A stretch of 64,000 nucleotides of DNA from an uncultured Draconibacterium sp. Lineage in GTDB: Bacteria; Bacteroidota; Bacteroidia; Bacteroidales; Prolixibacteraceae. The stretch spans positions 5,366,501-5,430,500 of the forward strand of contig NZ_OY781365.1 in NCBI RefSeq assembly GCF_963676815.1, given 5' to 3'. The translations under genes and the position numbers were made by a program. Positions 16,711 to 26,067 of the stretch are shown piece after piece. Positions within the stretch are counted from its first letter, which is position 1; each line of letters opens with the position of its first letter. The notes beneath the pieces were generated by a model that ran no database searches, was not told the DNA's origin, and saw nothing but the letters and a program-made list of their open reading frames with translations.

Positions 16711-16746
16711 AAAGTCGCTTGCCCTTAATTGGTAAGTGACTTTTGC
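16711..16746 (+). terminator. intrinsic terminator of the thiol/OsmC operon
   Basis: AAGTCGCTTGCC and GGTAAGTGACTT pair with one G-T mismatch around a 7-nt loop, followed by TTTGCTTTTT. It lies 30 nt after the thioredoxin stop codon. Confidence 0.75.
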
Positions 16747-16961
16747 TTTTTAAGTGGCTTTCCTACAATTGTTTCATAAAAGCTGATATATAGTAGGCAA
16801 TTATGCAGCTAACTTCAAACCATTTAATAGCCGCATTTAGGAATTATTTTTAATGAAACTTGTACCGAATAGGTTACTTTTGAAATGTAAAACACAAAAC
16901 AAATCAAGATAAAGTCGCTTTCAAGACGAATTTACAAGCCTGATATTTTCAGGCTTTTTTT
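16747..16961 (+). ncRNA. possible small RNA between the operon terminator and an orphan terminator
   Basis: A second strong terminator (AAGCCTGA/TCAGGCTT plus seven Ts, 16936-16961) lies about 200 nt beyond the first and follows no reading frame. A TACTTTTG box (16875-16882) matches the Bacteroidota -7 consensus and would start a transcript of about 70-75 nt ending at it. The -33 box is not well placed. AAAGTCGCTT occurs in both terminator regions. This is a candidate only. Confidence 0.35.
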
Positions 16962-17132
16962 ATGCCTGTTTGTTGACTTAAAAATAAACCCGATTTATTT
17001 AGCACATTTTTGTTATAACTAATATTGAAGTGCTTGCCGCATGAAAAAGATATTTATATTGCAGCCCCTAATCAAACCAATAAAACTTCAGTTAAAAGCG
17101 AAAAAAAACCTTGTAATTAGTATTTTAGAAAA

Positions 17133-18509
17133 ATGAATGCAGGTAAAATAGTTATTGGTAGCGAAGAGTGGTGCGGTTTGCCACAATTGAATATTCCCGG
17201 AGTTAAAGCGAGGATCGATTCCGGAGCAAAAACATCAGCATTGCATGCTGTAAATATCAATCAATTTAAAAAGAACGGTCAACCGTGGATTAGTTTTGAT
17301 GTACATCCGCTGCAAAAGGATGGAAAAACAACCATTCATTGCGAGGCTCCCTTGCTCGACAAACGAAAGGTAAAAAGCTCGAGTGGCAACAGCGAAGTTC
17401 GCTTTGTTATAAAAACTGTGCTGTCCATCGCAGGCGAAGCATGGGAAATTGAGGTTACACTAACTAACCGCGATTCGATGGGCTACCGCATGTTGCTGGG
17501 AAGGCAGGCAATGTCGGGTAAAATACTTGTTGATCCGGAAGAATCGTTCCACCTTGGCGACCTTTCGAAAGAAAGAATTGCATCTTATTACTATACTAAT
17601 ATCACACGTCCAACAGGTTTGAAAATTGGTTTATTGGCCAGCAACCCTGATTTATACAGCAACACTCGCATTATGGAAGCAGGGCAGGAACATGGCCACG
17701 AAATGGAGTTTCTGAACCTAAAAGACTGTTACATTAAACTGGATGGTAAAAATCCGGAAATGCATTACCGTGGTGGCCGTGTTTTAAACGAGTTTGATGC
17801 GATTATTCCACGTATCCGCCCAAGTGCAACCTTTTATGGTTGTGCGCTAACGCGGCATTTCGAAGCAATGGGGGTTTATACGCTGAATACTGCTTCGGCA
17901 ATTACCCAATCGCGCGATAAGTTGTATGCTTTGCAGCTGCTCATCAACAATGGATTGCCAATTCCAACTACAGGATTTGCAAATTCGCCACTCGATACCA
18001 ACGAGCTCATTCAAATGGTTGGCGGAGCTCCGCTAATTGTAAAGCTTTTGGAAGGTACGCAAGGAAAAGGAGTGGTGCTGGCTGAAACAAAAAAGGCTGC
18101 TGAAAGTTTGATTAATGCCTTTAAAAGCCTTCGCGCAAATATCCTCGTGCAAGAGTTTGTAAAAGAGGCCGACGGCAAGGATATCCGCTGTTTTGTGGTA
18201 AACGGGAAAGTGGTTGCCAGTATTATGCGTACTGCGGCTCCCGGCGAGTTTCGCGCCAATATTCACATGGGAGGAACGGCATCAATTACTAAAATTACTG
18301 CCGAAGAACGCCGAATTGCTATTCTTGCAGCAAAAACCTTAAACCTTAAAGTTGCCGGTGTTGATATTATCCGTGGAAAAAACGGGCCATTATTGCTCGA
18401 GGTGAATTCATCGCCCGGACTTGAAGGGGTGGAAGGTGCTTCGAACAAAGATATTGCCGGCAAAATGATAGAAGCCGTTGAGAAAGATTTAAAATACCAC
18501 CGGAAATAA
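17133..18509 (+). CDS. fusion of a retropepsin-like Zn protease domain and a RimK-type ATP-grasp ligase
   Basis: 458 residues in two domains. Residues about 5-150 match the RimB/RloA-like ATP-dependent zinc protease family (GSEEWCGLPQLNIPGVKARI, DSGAKTSALHA, and LLGRQAMSGKILVDP). Residues about 160-458 form an ATP-grasp ligase close to RimK (SASITQSRDKLYALQLLINN, PLIVKLLEGTQGKGVVLAE, FVKEADGKDIRCFVV, LLLEVNSSPGLEGVEG). RimK adds glutamates to ribosomal protein S6; separate rimB and rimK are common neighbours, so the fusion links an adding and a trimming activity. The substrate here is unproven. Confidence 0.85.
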   Translation: MNAGKIVIGSEEWCGLPQLNIPGVKARIDSGAKTSALHAVNINQFKKNGQPWISFDVHPLQKDGKTTIHCEAPLLDKRKVKSSSGNSEVRFVIKTVLSIAGEAWEIEVTLTNRDSMGYRMLLGRQAMSGKILVDPEESFHLGDLSKERIASYYYTNITRPTGLKIGLLASNPDLYSNTRIMEAGQEHGHEMEFLNLKDCYIKLDGKNPEMHYRGGRVLNEFDAIIPRIRPSATFYGCALTRHFEAMGVYTLNTASAITQSRDKLYALQLLINNGLPIPTTGFANSPLDTNELIQMVGGAPLIVKLLEGTQGKGVVLAETKKAAESLINAFKSLRANILVQEFVKEADGKDIRCFVVNGKVVASIMRTAAPGEFRANIHMGGTASITKITAEERRIAILAAKTLNLKVAGVDIIRGKNGPLLLEVNSSPGLEGVEGASNKDIAGKMIEAVEKDLKYHRK

Positions 18510-18517
18510 TAAAACAA

Positions 18518-18552
18518 AAATGGCAGGAAAGAATAAACCTAACCTGCCATTT
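18518..18552. terminator. bidirectional terminator between the RimK fusion and proX
   Basis: AAATGGCAGG (18518-18527) and CCTGCCATTT (18543-18552) are exact complements, with an A-run before and Ts after, between two convergent genes. Confidence 0.75.
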
Positions 18553-18578
18553 AATATATTTTGCAATTAAACTATTTA

Positions 18579-19454
18579 CTAGTTGAACCAGGCATCAATC
18601 ATTGCCTTGTTTTCATCGTAAAATTGTTGTGCACCGGCTTCTTCACCAGATTCTGAAATTTTGCCCATCAAATCATAAAGTTCCGTTTCTTCCAGGTTAA
18701 AGTTTTTAAAGAAAGTACCTGCTTTAGGCATATCTTCAGCAAAACCTCTGCGCGAAATAATTGCACAAACATCCTTTGGATAAATTCCTTTTGGATCCTC
18801 TAAATATTTCAAATCGTTTTTTGCCCATTTAAAATGCGGTTTCCATCCTGTAATCACAATCCACTCGTTGTTTTTAATTGCTTTTTCAAGGCTGGCAACC
18901 ATTGCCGGCCCACTCGATGTAATTTGCTCGAAATCCAAACCGTATTCTTCAATTGCTTTCTCAGTATTTGCATGAATACCCGCACCGCTACCAATTCCGA
19001 TAATTTCGCCATCGAATTTATCTTTGTTAGCGTTCAATTCTTCAATTGAGTTAATCGTAACGTATGATGGAACAACCAATCCGGTAGTACCATTACTAAA
19101 CGATTCGCCCAATTTTACTAGTTTGTCGCCGTAGTCGGCCCAGTAATCTTTGTGTGTATTAGGCAACCATGCATCTAAAAATACGTCTCCTTTTGAATCA
19201 TCTTTCGACAATTCTCCATAAATCAATCCTGGTTCAAGGTTAGTCATTTCAACATCAAAACCGTTGGCTTCAAGTGCAACTTTTGCCAGGTGGGTAAAGG
19301 CAATACCTTCGGCCCAGTTCGGGTATAAAATGTTTACTTCTTTTTTTTCTACTTCAGCAGATTTGTTTCTCGATCCGCTGTTTGAACATGATGTAATTGC
19401 AAATAACAGTGTTGCAGCTACAAACAGAGTTCCTAATTTTTTAATGTTCAGCAT
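18579..19454 (-). CDS. proX: glycine betaine/proline ABC transporter substrate-binding lipoprotein
   Basis: A 291-residue OpuAC/ProX-type binding protein. Its signal peptide ends in a lipobox (LLFAITSC), so it is lipid-anchored in the periplasm. The ligand-binding fold shows VNILYPNWAEGIAFTHLAKV, DVFLDAWLPNTHKDYWADYG and WIVITGWKPHFKW, whose aromatic residues are typical of the quaternary-amine cage. It is the last gene of the porin-proV-proW-proX operon, 25 nt after proW. Confidence 0.92.
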   Translation of the reverse strand: MLNIKKLGTLFVAATLLFAITSCSNSGSRNKSAEVEKKEVNILYPNWAEGIAFTHLAKVALEANGFDVEMTNLEPGLIYGELSKDDSKGDVFLDAWLPNTHKDYWADYGDKLVKLGESFSNGTTGLVVPSYVTINSIEELNANKDKFDGEIIGIGSGAGIHANTEKAIEEYGLDFEQITSSGPAMVASLEKAIKNNEWIVITGWKPHFKWAKNDLKYLEDPKGIYPKDVCAIISRRGFAEDMPKAGTFFKNFNLEETELYDLMGKISESGEEAGAQQFYDENKAMIDAWFN

Positions 19455-19479
19455 AATATAACTTTTTAAGATTTATAAT

Positions 19480-20340
19480 TTATTTTTTAGCAACAGCCTG
19501 AGTAATACGGTCTAATATAATTGCCAGCACAACAATTCCAAGTCCTGATTCGAAACCTTTGGCAATATCGTTTTGCTGAATTCCTTGGTAAACAATGGCA
19601 CCTAAGCCTTTGGCACCAACCATTGATGCAATAACAACCATCGACAGTGCAAGCAGGATTACCTGGTTTATACCGGCCAGAATAGTTGTTTTTGCGAGCG
19701 GTAACTGTATTTTAAACAGAATTTGTTTATCGGTAGCTCCGAAGGCATGACCTGCCTCAATAACATCGGCGGGTACATTTCGGATTCCCAGACTTGTTAA
19801 ACGCACTGCCGGCGGCAACGAAAAAATAACCGTTGCAATAACACCCGGCGTATTTCCTACACTAAAGAAGAAAATAGCAGGAATAAGGTAAACGAATGCC
19901 GGCATGGTCTGCATTAAGTCGAGAATTGGACGTATAATAGCATTTGCAGTGTTACTGCGTGCAGCCCAAATTCCCAGCGGAATACCAAACAGCAGCGCAA
20001 TAATAGTAGCCACAATAACAAGTGTTGTTGTTTGAATTGCTTCTTCCCAGTAACCCATTGCCCAAATAAGCAACAGACCAAGAACAACAAACAGCGCTAA
20101 GCCTATACCTTTTCTGAAACCTTCTTTTTTAAAGGATTGTTTTCCGGCGTTTGCATAGTAGGCACCAAAAGTTACAAGGGCAATAATTATGATGAACGGG
20201 ATAGCCAGAAATGTGTCGTTCAGGAAGTCAACTGTCCATGATATTACATCATCGATAGCTCCCCATAAACCCGACAAACTCTCTTCCAGTACATTAATTC
20301 CCTTTTCAATAAATGTTCCTATGTCGATTATTTTTTCCAT
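19480..20340 (-). CDS. proW: glycine betaine/proline ABC transporter permease
   Basis: A 286-residue inner-membrane permease with about seven helices. The cytoplasmic loop that contacts the ATPase is VIEAGHAFGATDKQILFKIQ near residues 198-217. DLMQTMPAFVYLIPAIFFF and GMYREVEA-like loops fit the ProW/OpuAB family. It starts one base after the proV stop, so translation is likely coupled. Confidence 0.92.
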   Translation of the reverse strand: MEKIIDIGTFIEKGINVLEESLSGLWGAIDDVISWTVDFLNDTFLAIPFIIIIALVTFGAYYANAGKQSFKKEGFRKGIGLALFVVLGLLLIWAMGYWEEAIQTTTLVIVATIIALLFGIPLGIWAARSNTANAIIRPILDLMQTMPAFVYLIPAIFFFSVGNTPGVIATVIFSLPPAVRLTSLGIRNVPADVIEAGHAFGATDKQILFKIQLPLAKTTILAGINQVILLALSMVVIASMVGAKGLGAIVYQGIQQNDIAKGFESGLGIVVLAIILDRITQAVAKK

Positions 20341-20341
20341 A

Positions 20342-21586
20342 CTATAATTCGTTAGCTTGTTCTTTCAATTTAATCACTTCTTTCTTCTCGAAGCGCGTGG
20401 CCTCAATAATCAACGAGGTTTGTGTTACCAGTCCCAGAAATTTCCCGGTTTCTTCTTCAATTACGGCAAGCGGATGCCTGATTCCGGTAATTAATGGTAA
20501 CATATCTTCTACAGTGTAGTGTTTGTATACACTTGGCACATTGGTGTTTATTGCCTTCTCAATTGAAGCTGCTTTTTCCTTTTCCAGTTCAAGAACATCC
20601 TGCAACCACACGTGGCCAAGGAATTTTTTGTGTTCATCAATAACCGGCAACTGATCAACAGCAATTGAGCGCATTTTTCGAACTGCACCTTTTGGCCCGT
20701 CCTTAGGTACTTCAAGCGTTGTGTGCTTTTTAAACATCAATGTTTCGGCAGTAATAATCGTTTTTCGGTCTACTTTTTCCACAAATGCCTCAACATACTC
20801 GCTGGCAGGATTTGTAAGAATATCCTCAGCCGTACCGATTTGTTCCACTACACCATCTTTCATAATGGCAATACGGTCGCCAATTTTAATGGCCTCGTCA
20901 AGGTCGTGTGTAATAAACACGATGGTTTTGTGCAGTTTATCCTGAATCTCGAGCAACTCGTCCTGCATGTCTGATTTAATCAGCGGGTCGAGTGCCGAGA
21001 AAGCTTCGTCCATAAGCAGCACCGCCGGATCGTTTGCAAGTGCACGAGCCAAACCTACCCGCTGTTGCATACCGCCTGACAACTCTGATGGATATTGTGC
21101 TTCGTAGCCTTTTAAACCTACGGTTTCGAGTGCCTTCTTAGCTCTTTCGTCACGATCTGCTTTTTCTTCGCCACGAAGTTCCAGCCCAAAAGCTGCATTT
21201 TCTAAAATAGTACGGTGGGGGAGCAAACCAAATTTTTGGAAAACCATACTCATTTCTGTTCTACGGGTTTCCAGCAATTCTTTATTGCTTTCACGCGTTA
21301 TGTCGTGATCATCAAAAATTACTTTCCCGGCTGTAGGTTCGTTCAAGCGGTTTAAGCAACGAATTAAAGTTGATTTTCCACTTCCAGAAAGTCCCATGAT
21401 AACGAAGACTTCACCTTCTTTTATATCAATGCTGGCACGACTTACACCAACGGTGCATTTCGTCCTTTTCAGAATCTCGTCTTTAGAAACACCTTGCTCT
21501 AAAAGTTTTAGTGCCTCTTGCTTACGTTTACCAAAGATTAGCGTTAAATCTTCGATTCTAATTTTTGTTTTTCTTTTATCAGGCAT
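20342..21586 (-). CDS. proV: glycine betaine/proline ABC transporter ATPase with CBS domains
   Basis: A 414-residue ATPase. Walker A is GLSGSGKST near residue 67, the Q-loop region is MVFQKFGLLPHRTI, the signature is LSGGMQQRVGLARAL, and Walker B is AVLLMDEAFSALDPL. Residues about 280-400 form two CBS modules (LPVIDEHKKFLGHVWLQDVL, then HPLAVIEEETGKFLGLVTQ), which sense ionic strength in OpuA-type systems. It imports compatible solutes under osmotic stress together with ProW and ProX. Confidence 0.94.
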   Translation of the reverse strand: MPDKRKTKIRIEDLTLIFGKRKQEALKLLEQGVSKDEILKRTKCTVGVSRASIDIKEGEVFVIMGLSGSGKSTLIRCLNRLNEPTAGKVIFDDHDITRESNKELLETRRTEMSMVFQKFGLLPHRTILENAAFGLELRGEEKADRDERAKKALETVGLKGYEAQYPSELSGGMQQRVGLARALANDPAVLLMDEAFSALDPLIKSDMQDELLEIQDKLHKTIVFITHDLDEAIKIGDRIAIMKDGVVEQIGTAEDILTNPASEYVEAFVEKVDRKTIITAETLMFKKHTTLEVPKDGPKGAVRKMRSIAVDQLPVIDEHKKFLGHVWLQDVLELEKEKAASIEKAINTNVPSVYKHYTVEDMLPLITGIRHPLAVIEEETGKFLGLVTQTSLIIEATRFEKKEVIKLKEQANEL

Positions 21587-21603
21587 ATTCCCTCTTGTTT
21601 ATC

Positions 21604-22824
21604 TTAAAAGTAATATCCAATATTGATATTGAATCTTTTGTTCCAGTCAGGGTCTTCTACCCCTGAACCTAAACCTTTACCAAACGATTCGGTTAACCAT
21701 GGTTGGTTTTTACCCATTGCGTAATCAACATAGGTATAAACCGGACCGGCACTAATCAGGAATCCGGGAATTAAGTGTTGTGTATCAAAAAAGGCATCTA
21801 CCTTTTTGTCAATTAAAGTGTAATCAACGTATGGTTGTATACTTGAGATTGGACCAAAGTCAACAGGAATTGTGTACGCCAAACCAACTACATAAACATT
21901 AGCGTTTGAGGCTACACCTCCGGTATATCCGTCTCCGCCAAAGTATTCATAACCATAAGCCCCCATTTGAACCACGTCAAGTTCCTGGCCATTATCGCCT
22001 TCAGCTTTGTAGTTATAATTAATGTACTCAGCTTTCAGGTTAAATTTGCCAAAGTTTCCTACCACGTGAGCAGCAAATGCTGTTGCAGCTTTAGCTTCGT
22101 CTAATACTGAGTTATAGATGCGGCCAACCTGTGCAGATACTCCAACTTCCCAACCTTCTGTAACATCAACTGCCAGGCGAGCATTAAATTGATCAAGTTC
22201 GCGTAAGCTGGCTGAAGTAGAAACAATGCTACCATCGGCTGCTACGTATGCTCCGTTTCCGGGAACAATATCATATGAGTAACGGCCCGGACCGGCATTT
22301 CCAAAAGTAACATCGCCACCAAATTTTGGTCCTTCAGGTTCGGCCTGACGGAAATAGGCAAGCGAAATTTCTACTTTATCACTTGGATTAATGTCGAAAT
22401 TAATACCCATATCGTAGTCATCTTCCAAACCAACGTAATATGGCCCCTGGAACCACCACGAGTGCGATGCCCAGGTTGTAATACCAAAAGGCACTTGCGT
22501 TACACCTAATTCCATATAAACCTGGTCAGAAAATTCGTACCCTAAAAATCCGTGGTGGATAAAGTGTGTACCGAATGTTGGGTAAAACCTGTATTCGAAA
22601 CTTAAATCAATGTCACCCATCGATCCGTCAACATTCAGTCTCCAGGTATCCCAGGTAAATTGTGGATTCAAGTTACTTGCTCCACTCTCGTAATTTGTTG
22701 AAAGGAGGTTAAAACGCATGGCTCCACCAATTTTGAAACCATCTTCATTTTCTTCGTCTTGAGCGAAGACAATTGAACTAGCAAAAATTAAAATAAATAG
22801 AAGTAAATTTTTTCTCAAATTCAT
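21604..22824 (-). CDS. outer-membrane porin-like beta-barrel protein
   Basis: A 406-residue protein with a clear signal peptide (MNLRKNLLLFILIFASSIVF) and alternating aromatic/polar strands throughout, ending in FNINIGYYF, a C-terminal Phe typical of outer-membrane barrels. It resembles phosphate/OprP-like porins of Bacteroidota. It stands first in the operon, 17 nt before proV, so it probably lets betaine-type solutes cross the outer membrane. The exact substrate is an inference from position. Confidence 0.75.
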   Translation of the reverse strand: MNLRKNLLLFILIFASSIVFAQDEENEDGFKIGGAMRFNLLSTNYESGASNLNPQFTWDTWRLNVDGSMGDIDLSFEYRFYPTFGTHFIHHGFLGYEFSDQVYMELGVTQVPFGITTWASHSWWFQGPYYVGLEDDYDMGINFDINPSDKVEISLAYFRQAEPEGPKFGGDVTFGNAGPGRYSYDIVPGNGAYVAADGSIVSTSASLRELDQFNARLAVDVTEGWEVGVSAQVGRIYNSVLDEAKAATAFAAHVVGNFGKFNLKAEYINYNYKAEGDNGQELDVVQMGAYGYEYFGGDGYTGGVASNANVYVVGLAYTIPVDFGPISSIQPYVDYTLIDKKVDAFFDTQHLIPGFLISAGPVYTYVDYAMGKNQPWLTESFGKGLGSGVEDPDWNKRFNINIGYYF

Positions 22825-23410
22825 AAAGAATACTATTAGTTAATAATAAAGTAAATTGTTTTTCCTTGTCGACAGTAAGTCGTCAGCGAGTAAACAACTA
22901 TTGTTACAGCTGTTTACAATACAGGTGGTTTCTTGGGATTACCTGTAGAGCGGGTATAGTTGTAGAAGAGAATGTTTGAGTTGCTGTAAAAGCCTAACTC
23001 TTTCCCGGTAGTGTTCGTTTTTCTATGTCGAAGTCTTTGTGATATCTTCATAAAACGTCGTAAAGAAACTAAAAAATGTCGAGATAGGAAAAATATGTAA
23101 AATTTTAATCACCATTATTAATATTAATTAATTGTTAATCAGATACTAGAAAACAATATCACCAAACTATTATATTTAACAAATGAAAAATATTCAGAGA
23201 ATATATTTCTATACGAATCAATTTCAAATAGCACCTTACTTAATTCTATCTTTTAGGTTTTAAGGGCATTATAGCCTTTTTACCTCATGTAGTAAATATC
23301 CATTTTTACAGAAAAGGATTTTTGCGATTGAACTTTTTGTTTCGATTCGTTTTTATATGCATTATTATAATAATATTGCGATTGACCAACAACAAGCGAG
23401 TACCTATAAT
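22825..23410. other. divergent intergenic region, AT-rich, no gene seen
   Basis: About 585 bp between the porin operon (minus) and the DUF418 gene (plus). It should contain both promoters, but no confident -7/-33 pair or palindrome stands out. The segment 23090-23250 is especially AT-rich. Confidence 0.5.
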
Positions 23411-24661
23411 ATGAAAGACAAAGATTTTGCGCCAATAAATAAGAGCAACCGGCTAGAATACCTGGATTTAATAAGAGGTATTTCTATTTTCGGGATTCTG
23501 ATTGTCAATCTACGGTGGTTTTCGCTTTATACGCCTGGGTTTAAAGGTGTTTTCGTTTTTCCTGAAATCGATCATGTGGTGCGCACATTGCAGTACATTT
23601 TTATTGAAGGAAAATTTTATTCGATGTTCAGTTTGCTTTTCGGCTGGGGGATAGCACTGCAAATAGAACGCTCGCGAAAAGACGATGCATCAACAGCGGC
23701 CTTTATTCGTCGCCGACTTTGGTTTATGTTGCTTTTGGGCGGAATACACCTGTTCTTTATTTGGGAAGGCGATATTGTTTTTCTGTACGGACTGGCCGGA
23801 TTTATACTCGTAGCCTTGCGCAATTATTCGAACCGGACATTATTGATTACCGGAATTCTGTTGATTCTGTCGCCAATCTTGCTCTATTTCCTGAAAATGC
23901 ATTTCTCTTGGATAAACTGGCCATCAGACATTTTATACGAGGCCGGAGAGAAAGTGTATCAAATGCAGGGATTAATAGACCAGGATACCAGCAGGACGCC
24001 TGTTTTGCGCGAAACAAAGAATATCTTTTCCATTATTGGCATAACATGGGCCGATGCACCATATCGTTTTGCCTACCTGTTTTTTGTAAGTCGTATTCCG
24101 AAAGTTTTGGGAACCATGTTAATTGGTTTTGTAATTGCACGAACCGATTTTTACCCAAAAGCGATGCTGCACAGGAAGAAATTGTTGCAGATTTTTATTG
24201 CCGGACTTCTCATTTTTGTACCGCTAAATGTTGTACTTTTTCTGCTTGTAAAAAACGAAGAAGCTTATTATGCTATGCAACCACAAGGTTTGTATTATAC
24301 CGCTTTTTATGCTTTAACCGTATTTCCGCTGGCTTTGGTTTATATGATAGGTCTGGCTTTGGCCTTTAAAAAACCGTGGATAAATAAACTGTTACGCCCG
24401 GTGCTTCCGGTGGGCCGAACTGCTTTTAGTAATTATGTGGGACAAAGCCTTATCGGAATTATTCTGTTTTATGGAATTGGTTTTGGCTGGGCAGAACAAT
24501 TTGGACCGCTTGCCTGGACAATTTTGGCAGTAATAATTTTTACGGTGCAGGTTATTTTCAGTGGTTTATGGCTGAAATATTTTCGATTTGGATTACTTGA
24601 GTGGATTTGGCGAAGTTTTACTTACGGAAAAATTCAATCAATTCTTGTAGCTAAAAAGTAG
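23411..24661 (+). CDS. DUF418 family membrane protein (YeiB-like)
   Basis: A multi-spanning protein of 416 residues from the ATG at 23411 (MKDKDFAPINK); an in-frame start 54 nt further upstream is possible but gives a tail without similarity to the family. It opens RLEYLDLIRGISIFGILIVN, the acyltransferase-3/DUF418 entry motif, and the C-terminal DUF418 part shows RPVLPVGRTAFSNYVGQSLI. Members are thought to be transporters or acyl carriers; function here is unknown. It ends 42 nt before the convergent sugar dehydrogenase gene. Confidence 0.85.
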   Translation: MKDKDFAPINKSNRLEYLDLIRGISIFGILIVNLRWFSLYTPGFKGVFVFPEIDHVVRTLQYIFIEGKFYSMFSLLFGWGIALQIERSRKDDASTAAFIRRRLWFMLLLGGIHLFFIWEGDIVFLYGLAGFILVALRNYSNRTLLITGILLILSPILLYFLKMHFSWINWPSDILYEAGEKVYQMQGLIDQDTSRTPVLRETKNIFSIIGITWADAPYRFAYLFFVSRIPKVLGTMLIGFVIARTDFYPKAMLHRKKLLQIFIAGLLIFVPLNVVLFLLVKNEEAYYAMQPQGLYYTAFYALTVFPLALVYMIGLALAFKKPWINKLLRPVLPVGRTAFSNYVGQSLIGIILFYGIGFGWAEQFGPLAWTILAVIIFTVQVIFSGLWLKYFRFGLLEWIWRSFTYGKIQSILVAKK

Positions 24662-24703
24662 CCATTTCTTCTTGTAAAACGTCACCGACAAATATTAGTA
24701 AAT

Positions 24704-25840
24704 TTATTCGTGCGAATAAGTAATGTTGTAAATAGTTCCGGATGCATCGTCAGAAACAAGAATAGAACCATTGGGCATTTGTATCACATCAACCGGTCGT
24801 CCCCACGGACTTCCGTTTTGGAACCATCCATCGGCAAAAGTTTCATAAGAAGTTGCCATATTACCGTTTAATTCTACTCGTGTAAGTCGGTAGCCAATAG
24901 GCGTTGAACGATTCCACGAGCCATGTTCAGCAATCAGAATACTATTTCTGTATTCATCGGGAAACATATTGCCGGTGTAAAATAACATTCCCAAAGCAGC
25001 CACGTGCGGCCCCAAATCCTGTACCGGAAAGTTAAACTCGTCGCAATTTCGCTGGTCGCCAAATTCAGGGTCGGCAATTCCTGAACCATGACAGAACGGA
25101 TAACCAAAATGCATATCGGCTTCTGGTGCTCGGTTTAGCTCGTCGGGCGGAAGATCATCACCCATCCAATCGCGGCCATTATCGGTAAACCAAAGTGTCC
25201 CGTCCTCAGGGTGCCAGTCGAAACCAACGGAATTCCGAACTCCATGTGCAAAAATTTCATGATTGCTGCCATCAGGATTCATACGTGAGATTGAGGCGTA
25301 AATTTCATCTTCTGAAAGGCAAATGTTACACGGCGCGCCAACCGGCACATAAAGTTTGCCATCAGAGCCAAAAGCAATGTATTTCCACCCGTGATGACCA
25401 TCGGTCGGAAAATCATCACTTATCAGAACGGGAGCTGGTGGAGAATCAAGATGATCTTCAATATTTTCGAATTTCCATATTTTACTGATCTCGGCCACAT
25501 AAAGATCGCCATTCAAAAAAGCCACTCCATTGGGTTGGTTCAAATTATCCGCTATTACAATTACCTGGTCTGCTTGGTAATCCTGGTCTTCATCAATAAC
25601 AGCATAAACTTTTCCGGCCGTTCTCGATCCGACAAACAAGGTGCCTTTATCACCCAATACCATCGACCGGGCATTGTCTACATCTTCAGCGTAAACATGA
25701 ATTTTAAAACCATCGGGCAAATTTATTTCCGGAACGGTTTCATAATCAGGCAAAGGTTTTTCTGTTTTATCAGATGATGTGCAAGCCAGTGTGGCCAGAA
25801 AAATAAATAAGAGTAATGCAGTATTTTTCAAATAATTCAT
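24704..25840 (-). CDS. PQQ-dependent sugar (sorbosone-type) dehydrogenase lipoprotein
   Basis: A 378-residue beta-propeller protein with a lipobox (FIFLATLACTSS). The blades show GVAFLNGDLYVAEISKIWKF, HHGWKYIAFGSDGKLYVPVG, and GVRNSVGFDWHPEDGTLWFT followed by DNGRDWMGDDLPPDELNR, which match L-sorbosone/glucose dehydrogenases that use pyrroloquinoline quinone in the periplasm. No PQQ synthesis genes are in the window. It is monocistronic as seen. Confidence 0.85.
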   Translation of the reverse strand: MNYLKNTALLLFIFLATLACTSSDKTEKPLPDYETVPEINLPDGFKIHVYAEDVDNARSMVLGDKGTLFVGSRTAGKVYAVIDEDQDYQADQVIVIADNLNQPNGVAFLNGDLYVAEISKIWKFENIEDHLDSPPAPVLISDDFPTDGHHGWKYIAFGSDGKLYVPVGAPCNICLSEDEIYASISRMNPDGSNHEIFAHGVRNSVGFDWHPEDGTLWFTDNGRDWMGDDLPPDELNRAPEADMHFGYPFCHGSGIADPEFGDQRNCDEFNFPVQDLGPHVAALGMLFYTGNMFPDEYRNSILIAEHGSWNRSTPIGYRLTRVELNGNMATSYETFADGWFQNGSPWGRPVDVIQMPNGSILVSDDASGTIYNITYSHE

Positions 25841-26067
25841 AGTGCTGTTTTTTCGTGCTAAAACCTCGTTTAATTATTTAAACAGCAAAAGTCTGACGTT
25901 GTTTGTTTTGCCTTTTTGGAGTATAAAAATTCTACGCGTGCATCATAATTCATGGCCTTGCAACATAATTTATATCCCCTCGCGAAACTTCATATGGTTT
26001 GGCGCATAAGTTATTGGTGCTGCATCGGCGTTTGTCGGAACTTTACATCAACAAAAATCAATGCAAA

